The notes: generated by a model not told the origin, from the sequence alone. DNA of 64,000 nt from Lamellibrachia satsuma (GCA_033239005.1 BSQZ01000001.1:12212500-12276499); one strand, 5' to 3'. Shown: positions 7,259 to 21,999, counted from the first letter of the stretch. Program-made: numbers and translations.

Positions 7259-7850
7259 TCACCATTCGCAAGTCGCCTTCATATTCATCACACCCTGCTG
7301 CCGCTTTGTTGTATCCAATCACGCGCGATCGCCTCGTTTGTACTGCTGCCGCTTTGTTGTATTCAATAAAATACGTGTGCACCGTACGATCGTGTTCGTC
7401 TCCTTACCACCACCACGTTAACGACCCTCCCGTAAACGTAACTAGGTCCATGTTCGTTCCTCCTCCAGTCGCTAGGCGCCGATCCGGTAACTATGTCAAT
7501 ATTCGTTCCTCCTCCCGTCCCTAGGGGGCGCTTACCTTACCCAGCATGCACTACGATCAACTACGCTCGCCAGGGGGCGCTCTACATTCGCTGCGCGCAC
7601 TCTTCAACGGCTGGGCGATATTAGAGGCATTTCCTTTGATCTTCCTTTGATCTCTAGATTGCGCCGATAAGGGGGGTATGAGAAACCTCCGTATACTACT
7701 CACAGCCATGTTCTCCTTTTTTGTCACGAAGCCCTTGTGCAATGAGTCGTCCTGGATATGGAGAGAACATAACGTCGTATAAACGAGCCCTAGGCTGGGG
7801 GTTGGGACTTCTGTTGCTGGAGGCCGGGTGGGATAAAATGACCATCACCT
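7259..7850. other. Presumed Polinton right-terminal, non-coding region
   Basis: GC-rich sequence without a convincing ORF. It holds two copies of TGCTGCCGCTTTGTTGTAT (about 7301 and 7345), two related copies of TTCGTTCCTCCTCC (about 7450 and 7502), and CTAGG-containing motifs. This could be the inner part of the right terminal inverted repeat. The exact end is not visible without the left terminus or a target duplication. The sequence passes into AT-rich host DNA by about 7850. Confidence 0.5.
7365..7370 (+). terminator. Polyadenylation signal candidate after the capsid/protease cluster
   Basis: AATAAA occurs 201 bases after the protease stop, downstream of all rightward genes. It would serve as a shared 3' processing site for the cluster. 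It is inferred from the hexamer alone. Confidence 0.4.
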
Positions 7851-10111
<2,261 letters not shown>

Positions 10112-10130
10112 ATATGCATATACATGCTAT

Positions 10131-10136
<6 letters not shown>

Positions 10137-10188
<52 letters not shown>

Positions 10189-10206
10189 TATGCATATACA
10201 GCTATG

Positions 10207-10303
<97 letters not shown>
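10137..10303. repeat. (TA)n microsatellite in two blocks with a duplicated spacer
   Basis: Two TA tracts, about 10135-10183 and 10208-10300, are each preceded by a near-identical spacer containing ATATGCATATACA and a following CTAT-TCAT segment, so tract plus spacer was duplicated. Confidence 0.9.
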
Positions 10304-10304
<1 letters not shown>

Positions 10305-10684
10305 GTATATTATCATATAGATAATACTTGTGTAATTATTATAATATATATTGTATTAATTAATTAATTAATAAACATTTTTTAATACATGTTTATTAAA
10401 TACGAAAACACACTTAAGTACTACTAGACACAATAAAGACGTTTTCAATTACCTACCTGACAACTGATTTGTACAGACCATGGGCAATGGTGATGATATA
10501 GCCTGCACCACTGGTGTCTTCATATGGCCGTTGTACTATAGTGCGGTCATGAAAACCCTTCGCGAGCCGATACCTGCACGCATGAGTCGTTATACTCTTA
10601 TACCATAAATTGGCCTTTGGAACCAATCGAGACAAAATTGTGTCTGATTAACTCAAAACGTTGACCAGTATACGTGTGATGTAT
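10304..10684. other. AT-rich non-coding stretch
   Basis: No supported gene or named repeat. The 60-codon minus-strand frame at 10453-10635 lacks any recognisable feature. Confidence 0.4.
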
Positions 10685-11099
10685 GGGGCCATCCATAAAG
10701 TACGTAACGCTCAGTTGGGTGAATGCTGTACGGGTATGCGTTACGTGGGGTGCGTGTGTGTGTGGGGGGGGGTGTCTTGGCGATTGTTACGTTCGTTATT
10801 AATTTTCTTGCTTGTCTAGCTGTCGACATTAGACCAATAACATTAATTTACATGCTAGTTTCGGGGTATATTTCAACTGAATTCGAATGGAAAAGGAATG
10901 CGGGTTTTACTATGCATCAGTAAGGCATGTAATAGCGCGCGCGAAAAGTCTTCTGCAAACTAGGAGAAAATAGATGTATGCCTAACAGGTGTGGGTCTTT
11001 CTCAAAACGAACGTATTTGATGGGGTTTCACAGGCCGGTGTTACGAGGCGTGACAAAATAGCTCTCAAAAATAGCGTGACCTATTTTATGGATAGCCCT
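10685..11099. mobile_element. Non-autonomous DNA transposon (MITE) of about 415 bp
   Basis: The left end GGGGCCATCCATAAAGTACG and the reverse complement of the right end (GGGCTATCCATAAAATAGGT) form imperfect terminal inverted repeats of about 27 bp that continue into ACGCT on both sides. The flanks share ATGTAT, a possible target duplication. No transposase is encoded, so it must be mobilised in trans. Superfamily not assigned. Confidence 0.65.
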
Positions 11100-11880
11100 A
11101 TGTATGTATAGTAGACGATTACTACGTTACCATGCTTGTTAATCCATATATTGCACAAAGTACATTAAATAGCATAACTATTTTGATTATTTTCTGTTGT
11201 GTGCAATAATGTAGTCATTAGCCTAATTACCCACGTTTACTTTTTAGATGTCATTGACGCTGGTTTTAGGGAGTATGCTCAAAAACGTACAGCGCTAGGT
11301 AACCGTGTCGAAACATTTACGGTTTTCTGTGTTTCAAGTTTTTGATGTCGCGACAGCGTTATCAGCCAAATAACAGTCACTAAGTGCTTTCCAGTCTGTG
11401 TTAGCTTTTTTAAAAATTGTCCATGTATTCGTACCATACGTCAATGTGGGTATAGTCAAACATAGTCAATCTTATCTTTAGCAAAAAGTTTAGTTCAGTG
11501 AGAACTTTTGATGTAATGCCGAAAGTTGTCATTGCTATCTATACCATCCTTTTTATCTCTCCGCCACATTTTTCGTCAACCGTAATGAAATGTCCAAGAT
11601 TTACACATTTCTCCGCCAATATACATTGTTCATCCATGCATACATATATTTAGACAAAATGTATTAAATGTACATATGTGTATACACTGAAAGATACAGC
11701 CTCATTAGAACTAACATGTTGTTGTATTTTATATAAAGCATGAAATGAAAATGTCCTAATTAAAGGTCAGGACATAGTCAGAAATTTGTCTTTTTCATAT
11801 CTGTATTTGCTTAATTTTTCATTTTAATAATCACCCAACATCGAAATGTTTAGCCAAATGCAAAATCTCGCCACACAACC
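11100..11880. other. Non-coding, AT-rich
   Basis: No ORF above noise and no repeat that I recognise. Confidence 0.4.
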
Positions 11881-11899
11881 TTTTTGATCAGTTCGGCTT

Positions 11900-12190
<291 letters not shown>

Positions 12191-12318
12191 TAACTAAAAG
12201 ATAATTTTGGCATATGATGTAGCAAACAAGAAACCATTAGTTAGGGTTATTATTGATAGTGTATAGTGTCAGTAAAATGGTAATATAGGCTGTATAGATT
12301 GAATGTTGGATACTTTAC

Positions 12319-12474
12319 TTGAATTCCGTTGTACCCCGCATGTTTCATAATCTCTTCCAAATTCCACATGAAACTGTTGCTATTAAAATCTACTCCTGGA
12401 CCTCGTCCATATGTTCGATCATTGAATAAAACCAGCACAAAAGCACAAAGGCCCAACACATAGGCAGGCGTCAT
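12319..12474 (-). CDS. Candidate secreted-protein exon (52 codons)
   Basis: On the minus strand an ATG at 12474 follows directly after a splice-acceptor-like TTTTGTAG. The 52 codons begin with a plausible signal peptide (MTPAYVLGLCAFVLVLF), continue with RGPGVDFNSNSF and WNLEEIMKHAGYNGIQ, and reach a donor-like GTAAAG at 12318. The product resembles the first coding exon of a secreted protein or prohormone. I do not recognise the family and see no partner exon, so this is tentative. Confidence 0.3.
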
Positions 12475-12479
12475 CTACA

Positions 12480-12999
12480 AAACACCAGTAATGTGCCTCA
12501 TTATACATGTTTCATTAGTTTCATGTACTTAAACCAGCAAATATCGGCATTCAGTGAGCGTTGGCGTAGTTTATCGTGCCTTTGACACGAACAGAAATGC
12601 CGACGAATAATATATGACCTGGTGAAACCGCAGGATAACGGGCCAATCAATTGTCTTTGTTAGATGGCTGGCATAACCTGATACCATAGACGACAACACG
12701 GTACAAGTACATATTCAAGGGTTATTGTGGCAATATGTCAATATTACAAATGGCCATTATGTTTCGTCAACAATACATAAAACGCCAGTGAAAACTGTAA
12801 ATTTCAACAAAAGAACTAGCATTTGTTTGTGTTTTCATTAATAACTAGGAAATTATGTTTAAAATTGTTTTTGAGAAAAACTACAACACCCACGACGTTG
12901 CAATTTTACGTATGAACGCGTCTTACGTGCACGCAATGTAATACAGCAGTAAATTACGATTAATGAAGGGTTTGTGTCAAAAATGACAATCAGTTTGTA
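12480..12999. other. Non-coding stretch with a dispersed repeat piece
   Basis: No gene seen. Bases about 12960-12990 (AAGGGTTTGTGTCAAAAATG) recur in inverted orientation at about 20595-20615, so a dispersed repeat family is present. Confidence 0.45.
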
Positions 13000-14050
13000 T
13001 TCAAGAAGGGCCATTCGGCTGATCATTGTATATATGCGTTAAAAATTGTTATTCAGTATTATAGAAGCTACAACAGTCTTGTGCATACATGCTTTTTAGA
13101 TGCATCTAAAGCATTTGACAGAGTTAACCACTGGACACTCTTTAGAAAATTGCTTAATCGAGGTGTGCCTGTCCTACTCATATGAATCTTGTTATACTGG
13201 TACAGAACCCAAAGGTTTTGTATTACATGGGGTTCCAAGACCTCTGAGTTCTTTAATATATCAAACGGTGTTCGACAAGGTGGGATTTTATCTCCCTACT
13301 TATTTACTGTACACGTTGATAATTTAAGCACTATGTTAAATAATGCAGGTACTTTTTATCACATACACAACTGCTGTATTAACCAATATGTTTTATGCAG
13401 ATGATTTATGTGTTATTGCGCCTAGTCTCAGTGGTCTTCAGGCTTCGCTGAATTTTTTTGCAAAGTTTGGTTTAAATATAATCCCATAAAGTTGATATAT
13501 ATGGTTATCAAACCACGTGGCTTTCATCTGAAATGTCCAGATATTTATATGAACAATAACAAACTTGTATTTGTTGAAAAGACAAAATATTTAGAGGTAG
13601 TGATCTGCAATGCCTTGAAGGATAATGAAGGTATGTTAAGACACCTGCGCAGCTTTTAAGCCAGGTCTAACAGCATTTTCCAAAAATGCCACTACTGTTC
13701 CATTGGTGTTAAACTACATCTGTTTCATGCGTATTGTTGTACAATTAATTGTTCCCAACTCTGGGTAAATTTTAACAAGGGCACCTATTTGAAACTTAAA
13801 GTTGCCTACAACAATATGCATAGACGGATCTTAGGATAACACCGATGGGACGGTGTGAGCAACATGTTTGTCAGTAATGCTATTGACACATTCGACACAC
13901 TATTTTGCAACAATTTTTATGCTTTTAATAAACGTATTCTTAACATTGACAATGACATGATAAAATGCATGTACAATTGTACAGATGTTGTTAATGGGCC
14001 CATGTGGACTAGCTGAGCTGAATCACTGTATATATTAAGATGGTGACTTT
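13000..14050 (+). pseudogene. Degenerate non-LTR retrotransposon reverse transcriptase
   Basis: Broken frames on the plus strand keep reverse transcriptase landmarks: a FLDASKAFDRVNHW-type first catalytic motif (13096-13137), NGVRQGGILSP (13264-13296), a YADD-type box near 13397-13408, and KPRGFHLKCPD with EKTKYLE further on. Several frame changes and stops separate them. Endonuclease and most of the N-terminal part are missing, as in a 5'-truncated LINE copy. It appears related in style to the copy at 31.2 kb. Confidence 0.75.
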
Positions 14051-14650
14051 ATATCCTTTTTGCATATTTATTTAATTATTTTGCATATTTTTTATAACCT
14101 ATTTATTTATTAACTTTTTTAACTTATAAACTTATTTCATTTTCTTTATCTATTTATATTTCAAACTTATTTGTTTTCAAAAGCTATGCATTTTTATACC
14201 TATCTGTATGTACCAATTATATATGGGTGTTTTTACCTGAAATAAAAAATGTATTCGAAATGTAAGTCAATTAATTAGATCATCAAAATATGGATTTACC
14301 AAGTCACATAACACTGAAGTCGATACATTGACAATTTCCATTCCCTAAAGGTTTAGAAAGCTCATTTACTAATTAATTACAACCAAATAATGCTATTATG
14401 CCATGTAAATAGGTTAAATGTAGGTCAACTAATTAGGTCATGTCAAATATTATTAACATTCATTTTTGGGTCACATACTTTTTATTTCACATCAATATGT
14501 TCAATACATTAAAAATTATTGCTATTTTCATATCAATAAAATAGTCCTCAGCATTCCGGGTCACAAGAAATGGAACCAAATTCAATAGACAACTGTGCTA
14601 ATTTTCTGAGATCAAAAAGTGGAATAACTTGGGAAATAATAGAGATATCA
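14051..14650. other. AT-rich non-coding stretch, possible LINE 3' tail
   Basis: It begins with T/A-rich low-complexity sequence that could be the 3' untranslated tail of the preceding LINE fragment. No other structure is recognised. Confidence 0.35.
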
Positions 14651-15144
14651 AAGTAATCGTTTACTTAACTGGCCTAAATTATTAGGGCTTTATGCCGACG
14701 GTTTTTCCGGCATTTGTGTACCTGAATGCGTTCCTTACAAAAAAAGTTGATATATTCTTAAAAAACATTGTGTTTTAGGTCACTTTTAATCAGTTTTACA
14801 CATCAAAACAGCGGAACTGATTGCATGATAAACATGGCGCGTGTGTGATTTGCGCATTAGTCACGCTTCGGTGCCATCAGAACCGTGAATGCGATGTTTG
14901 TGTGTATTGGTCATACAATTACGCAACGTAAAAAATAAAGAGAAAAAAATTGAGAACATAGGCTCCAAAAATGTTTCAAACGAAGGAATTCTAGAAAAAA
15001 AATAACACATTCTTCATAGTTTTCATATTAAACGCAACATTTGTAGAGCACATACAGTCACTTCTAACGTAATATTTCATATTTTATTGAATGAAATATT
15101 TGATGTTGCAAATATTATTTGTATGAAAATTATGTGGTCGATAT

Positions 15145-15390
15145 TAGATGTTATACGCGTGCGCAACTAAAAGGGGACATCTCATTGCATGTCATTATTG
15201 ATATAATTAAATTTAAAAGAATGCATGGGTTAAATTATCTGTCGTTTGGTGAACAAAGATTATTGTTTTTGTCCTGCGCATGTGCAACTTTAAAGGGACA
15301 ACTCATTGCATGTCATTGTTAACATAATTAAATTTAAAAGAATGCAGGGTTAAATTATCTGTCGTTTGGTGAACAAAGGTTTTTTTATTA
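15145..15390 (+). repeat. Tandem duplication at the inner end of the left foldback arm
   Basis: A segment of about 110-120 bp containing CTCATTGCATGTCATT, AATTAAATTTAAAAGAATGC and TTAAATTATCTGTCGTTTGG occurs twice in a row with few changes. Only the first copy belongs to the symmetrical arm. Confidence 0.8.
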
Positions 15391-15464
15391 TGCTGAGGAG
15401 GGGAGAGTGAGGGGGATGGGAGAGGGTGGGGGAGGGGAGAGTTGAAACGGTCGTCAGTATACAT

Positions 15465-15701
15465 TCATTCTTCACCATCGTAATTTGGCATTCTGTAAAA
15501 GAAGGATCCCATCAAGGTTAAACGAAAAGCGTCCATCCAAGTCACATGCCTTGTTGCATATTCATACAAAGCGTTGTGTACGCTCTTCAATATCACAAGT
15601 CGTACTAACAAAGAATAGCGGAATGAACATCGAAGTACCGTGACTGAGCAATCATAGAGGATCTGTATCTCATTGACCCATTGAATGCGCATGACATGCA
15701 A
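15465..15701 (-). CDS. ORF in the foldback spacer (78 aa, unknown)
   Basis: The ORF starts at an ATG at 15701 and ends NYDGEE and stop. Its composition is protein-like (VLRCSFRYSLLVRLVILKSV, then TRHVTWMDAFRLTLMGSFFY) and unlike the AT-rich arms. It lies entirely within the non-palindromic spacer. It may be a piece of a host gene exon caught between the arms. I do not recognise the family. Confidence 0.3.
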   Translation of the reverse strand: MHVMRIQWVNEIQILYDCSVTVLRCSFRYSLLVRLVILKSVHNALYEYATRHVTWMDAFRLTLMGSFFYRMPNYDGEE

Positions 15702-16372
15702 ATATCATCAGTATAATTTTTTATTACAAAAACAATAATCTTTGTTCACCAAACGACAGATAATTTAACCCATGCATTCTTTTAAATTTAATTATATCAA
15801 TAATGACATGCAATGAGATGTCCCCTTTTAGTTGCGTATGCGCATAGCATCTAATATCGACCACATAATTTTCATACAAATAATATTTGCAACATCAAAT
15901 ATTTTATTCAATAAAATATGAAATATTACATTAGAAGTGACTGTATATGCTCTACAAATGTTGCGTTTAATATGAAAATTGTGAAGAATGTTTTAATTTT
16001 TTTCTAGAATTTCTTCGTTTGAAACATTTTTGGAGCCTATTTTCTAAATTTTTTTCTCTTGATTTTTTTACGTTGCGTAATTGTATGCCAAATACACACA
16101 AACACCGCCTTCGCGGTTCTGATGGCACCGAGGTGTGACTAATGCACAAATCGCAAACGCGCCATGTATATCATGCAATCGGTTCCGCTGTTTTGATGTG
16201 TAAAACTGATTAAACGTGGCCTAAAACACAACATTTTAAAAGAACATATGAACTTTTTTACTGGAACATATGCGGAATGATGTAAGGAACGCATTCATGT
16301 ACAAAAATGCTGGAAAAACCGTCGGCGTAAAGCACCTAATAATTTAGGTCAGTTAAGTAAACGATTACCTTC

Positions 16373-18020
16373 GAAAAAGTTAACTTTATCAGATGTTTAT
16401 ACTCCCAGTGACCGATATATGATTTTATATCGGACTAATGACATATCTAATCTAATGTGAGATCCAGCAAGATCACAAAATGAGACAAAATCTAAGACTA
16501 AGTATACTGGGCGATATAGTTTTCGACCTACTTAATAGAAAACGCCGTTTAAAAAAAATCTGAAGAAACATCTTGTGTAAGAGATCGATATACCAAATCA
16601 GCAAAACCTACTTCATTTATTCAATGCAAACAAATTATTAAAACAGTTGTTTTGAGTCAAAAACTTACGAATATTGAACATCTGAACCATGTCGCGCGAG
16701 TCGAGGAAGCCGGAGGAATTCGACCTATATTTATGGCAAGCCGTACAGACAATCGTTTTTAATTTTACCACTTTGTTCCAATTATGTCAACTTTTTGTAA
16801 TAACCAGGCTTGACATGGCGCTTTATAAAACACATACACATATATTTGTATTGAATATATAACGTTAATGTAGTAAATTTGTTCTCGTATATTTAACACA
16901 TTTTAATTATTCCTACTTTTATGACAAGACTAGCTTGCCATACATCTACCACAAAAAGGGCTATTATTGTCACGTGGCCAAGAACGAGACACGCATCAGC
17001 AGACGCTCAATAATAATGTCTGGTAAGCATGCGAAGTCGGTTTATACCAAGGTATGTATATCATAAACATGTTCCTTGTTATATTATATATCAAAATATA
17101 TTTTGCCCAGATAAGACTCTGTACCGTTATTGTCGTAAACAGACGCTGTGACGTCTCTAACGCGATATCAAGCGAGATTTCAATGGGTCGAAAACTGGCG
17201 AGGGTCGAAAACTGTATCGGTAACTATAAGAGGCGAAAACTACGCCAGTGACTACAGTTTTTGTTTTTATACCACAGAACGTCACCAACCTGAGTTTATA
17301 TTATTCTCACGTGCGCTACGTGACTCCGGTAAATAACATATTAATAAAAAAATTCCGTGATGTCAACATTAATCATTGCATTGAATATGAAGAAGATGAA
17401 TTCCTCTCGAATTTCAAAACAGAAATGCCGTCCACGCAGCCAGTATCGGGAGCATTCAGTAGTCCACACGGATATGCTTGTTCGACCTAGCTCGAGGCAG
17501 TCCATTGGCTGTAACGTAGTTTGTATACATTAATTTGTAAAAGTGTGTTGACATCATTGTCAAATCACTTTTTTGGAAAAATTGGTTTGTATGACGTTGA
17601 CTTTTTAGCTACTATGTGCCAGAATAGTTAATTTGTAATCGCCAGATGGCGAAGATGTCTTAATCATCGTACGTATGTCGCTAACAAAACATTTCACAAG
17701 TAATCGAAATGACAGGCCAGCGCATGTAATGTGAAGCTGAGCTCCAAAATGCGAAGCCAGTAACCGGCGTTAGCGTTACATGCGATATCTACCTATTATT
17801 TTGAAAATTACGTAAAATCCACTAAAAATATGCGTTTGTCCGAAGATAGAAATAAGTGTCAAAAATCCTTATAAAACGGGCATCCCTGCAATGTGGTTCA
17901 ACAGGCATTGAAATGATTTACGTCATACCTGAATGACAGAGTTAGGTATATAACATTCCGCTTGGTGCGCTAAAAATGTCAGAGTTCAATCTGCTCACCT
18001 CCAGGGAGCTAAATCACCCG
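16373..18020. other. Non-coding host DNA
   Basis: Overlapping short plus-strand frames at 17054-17490 have mixed composition but no recognisable motif or splice structure. Nothing is assigned. Confidence 0.4.
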
Positions 18021-18029
18021 TTCGTCCTC

Positions 18030-18660
18030 TTGCGTGTCACACGGAGTCACACTAGGTTCTGCACTCGAGCCTCAGTTGCTATCCATCTATGCAGCACAAG
18101 TTGCCAAGATCATTCGCAAGGACAAGTTGATGTCCCACTTCCAAGCAGATGACACCCAAATTTACATCCCAGTGAAACCCCTCCTGGTGAACATCACTGC
18201 GGCTGTCGCGCCGTCGAGGTGTGTATAGAGGAAATAAGGGCGTGCATGAGCTCGAATTTGTTGAGAAAATAAAACTACGCTGTGCGCATTTGTGATAGCT
18301 GCGTCATTGCGACTCAAAATGTGCGAACTATTGGAGTCAGTTCAATGTCAGGATGACGATGGAAGTGGAGATGTGACTGCGGTGTGCAAGTCTGCTATTT
18401 TCCACCTATGAAATAGTGTAAGGATCAAGCGCTATTGGTTATACCCATGGCGCGATGGAACAAATTGTCGCCAGCTGACTTGGCACTGCCATTACTGGAC
18501 GTGCGTTGCTCCACCGACTGCCTCGCAGAGACGCGGCTATTGTTAGAACATTTTCTACGGCGCCATGAGTTGTTAAAAAAACATCTTAAAACTCACATGT
18601 TTTAAAAACATTATGTACGATGCCATGAACAACGAATGTTGGAATGGCGCCTTTTAAATA
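18030..18660 (+). pseudogene. LINE reverse transcriptase fragment (L2/Jockey-like)
   Basis: The frame at 18034-18228 matches the region around the catalytic box: VTLGSALEPQLLSIY corresponds to the QGSVLGP motif, and FQADDTQIYI holds the ADD of the active site. Downstream, other frames hold further LINE-like C-terminal pieces before the sequence turns AT-rich. The copy is short, frameshifted and inactive. Confidence 0.7.
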
Positions 18661-21600
18661 TTACGATTTGATTTTGATTTGTGTTAATACATGCTCCACA
18701 GGATGCACTATGTAATGTAAAGTATTTAAAGAAATATATAATGGTTCTATAAGATACACCATGAATATAAATGTATGTAATTTAACAAACATAACACGTC
18801 TATGAATCCAACAGATGCAATAATTATATGCAATCCACCATAACTATTCTCATTCCAACACCATGCCATTTCACTGCATGTGACTCATTAACTGATGTAT
18901 CAACTGTCAACCATATTCAGGCATGATTCCCTTGCAATAACATGATTCAACATGTCATTTAGCAGGCACATATAATTATTTAGACAAGTGTTGCAATTGT
19001 CATTTCTCTATTTTCGTAAGTGTAATCCGCCCTCCTGAGATAGGTGTCAACCTTGTTTCTAAACATATTCACGCTGCTAGCAGTTACACAACCTGTATAT
19101 AATTTGTTCAATTTAAGAGTGAACTTTTATCAGTTTATACGATGCAATTCGAATTAACATTAAACTTTTATTATATTGACACAACTGTCAGACTGAAAAG
19201 GTAAATCAAGCAAAAAATGCTTAGTGTAGCATCTCGATAATGACACTGATTGGCTGATGGCGCTTCACGGGAACGCTTCACGGGAACGCCTACACAAAAT
19301 TACAGCATATGATGACAAACACTAAAATACAGCATACAATGACACACCACAAAGCAATACAAGAAAATAAAGTGTAAAACAGAGTTTACAATTTTTCCTG
19401 TTCATACAAAGAGTAACATCCAAATACTTTCTACCAAATTAATTACCTACCGTTCTAGATATGTGAATAGTCAGATGTGATTGTATATCTGTCTAATTTT
19501 TTCAAACACTAATGAACTGTTTGCTCGTTTTGGCTGCACTGAATTCCGACAAAATCACGATTAATCCGACGAATGATGTCCCATTCTGTTCTGAACATAG
19601 TCAGATGAATCAGTCTGTTCTGCTCATTGTGGATCGGTGCTCGCCGTTAATCAGTATCAACTTGGAAAAAAAGACATACCGCCACTACAGTTAGTAATCA
19701 TCAAAGTCAGATACATGCGGAGCCATGGGTAAAACATCCATGAGATTTATCTGATACATCGTCGCCTATGGGGAGACGCCATCGCCATAACGTGAATGTT
19801 GCTTGGAAATACGTGTCTTCAGTAGCAGATAGCGTCGGAATCCTTGAAAAATCACACCCGTAGCGCGTTTAAAATACATCCACCGTGAACGACATCCAAA
19901 GTGAATCTGATCGCTACGAGTTACGAATGTGTGTGCGTGCGTGCGTGCGTCCGAGCATGCGTGCGTGTGTATGTGTTTGCGTCCAGTTCTGTGCGTGGGT
20001 TGCTGTTTATATACATCTGAATGTGTATTGTTATTAACATTGATGTCGATAGAGACCACTGGTAATACGAGGATGTATTTCCATACCCAACTGTAGGCCT
20101 AGTTATTTTGTTAAACGTTGAAGGGCATTGCACTATAAGAGAGCTGCAAGTGTGTGATTTTACTAAAGTTGCTCAGAGTGTCATTTACATTATGGCAGTC
20201 ATTGTGAGGACGTCTGAGAATTTTTTATGGTTTAATTTTCTTATAATCAAACAAACGGTTATGGTAACTGGGGTGGCATAATTTTTTTTTATTAACCACT
20301 TCTTCACAGATTGTAGTTGAAATATTAAATGTAATATTCCAGATTATACTTTTTTAGTTTTTCATTTATTTGGTTATAAGATTAAAAAAATTATAAATGT
20401 GAAAAATACCCACAAAATGCGAAATAATATCATTTTGACAAAATCCCCAAAGAAATAAATGACATACATATAAATATAACAGTGTCACTGATAACTTCAA
20501 GGGAGATGTTGGTCAACTTAAACGAATTACGTCTGCTACACCACCGTGAATGAATTAAGCAAAAGTTGAATGACAGCCTAAAGTGGCAGTGTATTTTTGA
20601 CACAAACCCTTTACCAATCGTAATTTCAAACCGTGTAAAGTTGCCTACATGTAAGAATTAAGTTCAAATTGAACACTAGGAAAAAAATATGTATGAAAAA
20701 CCTTGTCTATATTTAGGCTACCACAGAGTAAAATTGTAGGTTAGTGATGTTAAACATAATGCTGTTCTAGCCTCATTACTCCAATGCTGTAGAAAATTTT
20801 AGAACAAAGTAGTGCCGGTGACAAACTACAGTTCTATAACATAGTGTTTACACCTTTCCTATAATTTATAGTAAATACATATTTTCCAAATAATAGTTAC
20901 AAAGATATCACAAGTTTTCTAAGACGAAGAAGAACATCATACTTTAGGAGCAGTATGTGATTGGAATATAAAGTACTGACGAATATAGCTATGAAATGAT
21001 TAAGAGCTGTGTCACACATAACTTGGTAACATAACTGTGTTTGCCTTATGAGCGTAAACCTAGCAAGGTGCTAGTGAAAACAGCGACGTGTGTAGTGCAT
21101 ATATCCAGGGGGTATATAATATAATGCTAAAAGCAACAAATGCTGCATATATTGTCTTGTGCAGTAACCTATTTCAAATTTAACTTAAATTATGATAAAT
21201 AAAATAATATATGTTATGGAAATAATGATTCCATATAGTAGATAGTGTGAACATTAAAAGTGCAAATAATATATTCACTTGGGCACTAACATCATAATTA
21301 TTATTATTAAGATTTACCGCTATAAATCAATGATAATATAGTTTACTCTTTCAGTTTACACTTTACTGTTTGATATTGTATTAATACTATATTTGTTTTA
21401 TTATCTATCAAAATATTAATCATTAAGGAGTAATATAAACTTTTCTATGATATTCAGTGAAATCCATTTTAGCATATCATGTATTCAATTCAATCACTTT
21501 ACTCTGGAATATTACACCCATATAAAATATAGGCTAGACTAAAAACTATTAACTGTGGGTAATCCCAGTGCAGTGACATAAACTTGTGAGACACCACATC

Positions 21601-21994
21601 AAAACCAACCATAAGCAGCTATTTCTTAGTTTTGACAAATCCTGCAGTTTCTGGGTTACTGCACAACAATCTGAGTACCATGTCCATGACAGACAAGTGC
21701 ATAGTTCAAGTGTATAGGTACAATATTATGATCTAAACAGAGTAGTTTTTACTTTATTAGTACACATAGAATGATCAAAACTATGAAACTGAACCTTTGT
21801 CTCACAAAATGTTTATTTTTTGCGCCTCATTCCAGTACGTGTGTGTTGTTACACACATCTATAGATTGTGTAAACAATGGACATTCTAATTAAATATCAA
21901 AATAAAACATTATTATTGTACCACGGATTTAGGCAATGTCATTATTTTTTACCTTTGACAACACAAATATATTTTTGTAACGAGATATTGATGT
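18661..21994. other. AT-rich, gene-free stretch with small repeats
   Basis: No gene is supported. Bases 19256-19285 hold a tandem repeat of CGCTTCACGGGAA. Bases 19927-19972 are GTGC-rich. Otherwise I see only AT-rich unique-looking sequence. Confidence 0.45.
19022..19112 (-). mobile_element. CR1 LINE 3'-end fragment
   Basis: The sequence from CCGCCCTCCTGA through AACATATTCACGCTGCTAGC and CAGTTACACAA is nearly the same as the 3' end of the LINE at 22230-22320. It is a short, 5'-truncated copy of the same family. Confidence 0.85.
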
Positions 21995-21999
21995 TATAT
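21995..21999. repeat. Target site duplication (TATAT) left of the Ty3 element
   Basis: The five bases TATAT precede the 5' LTR and recur at 30178-30182 directly after the 3' LTR, as expected for Ty3/Gypsy integration. Because the motif is a simple AT sequence, a chance match is possible. Confidence 0.7.

Larger units (their letters stand above)
1..7850 (+). mobile_element. Polinton/Maverick (adintovirus-like) element, right part
   Basis: A run of rightward genes contains the Polinton signature set: protein-primed PolB, retroviral-type integrase, penton-like and double jelly-roll capsid proteins, and an adenain-like protease. The segment is clearly more GC-rich than the DNA to its right, and neighbouring genes abut or overlap by 1 to 17 bases, as in a viral genome. 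The FtsK/HerA-type packaging ATPase expected of the family is not in the window, so the element probably extends left of base 1. The right boundary is uncertain. It lies between the protease stop at 7164 and the base-composition drop near 7850. No terminal inverted repeat can be proven because the left end is absent. Most ORFs are intact, but polymerase is broken. Confidence 0.93.
14651..16372. mobile_element. Large foldback element (inverted-repeat arms of about 0.6 kb)
   Basis: The left arm (about 14651-15260) is matched in reverse complement by the right arm (about 15720-16372). Examples are AATCGTTTACTTAACTGGCC at 14657 against GTCAGTTAAGTAAACGATTA near 16347-16366, and the block ending TTTGGTGAACAAAG near 15260 against its inverse at 15745. 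Arms differ by scattered substitutions and small indels, so the structure is natural and diverged. The spacer is about 460 bp. No transposase is seen. It could be a foldback DNA element or two head-to-head insertions of one repeat. Confidence 0.8.

Noticed and set aside
17054..17490. Cluster of three plus-strand ORFs as a gene
   Set aside because: Short frames overlap in different phases with no domain, signal peptide or splice arrangement to support them.
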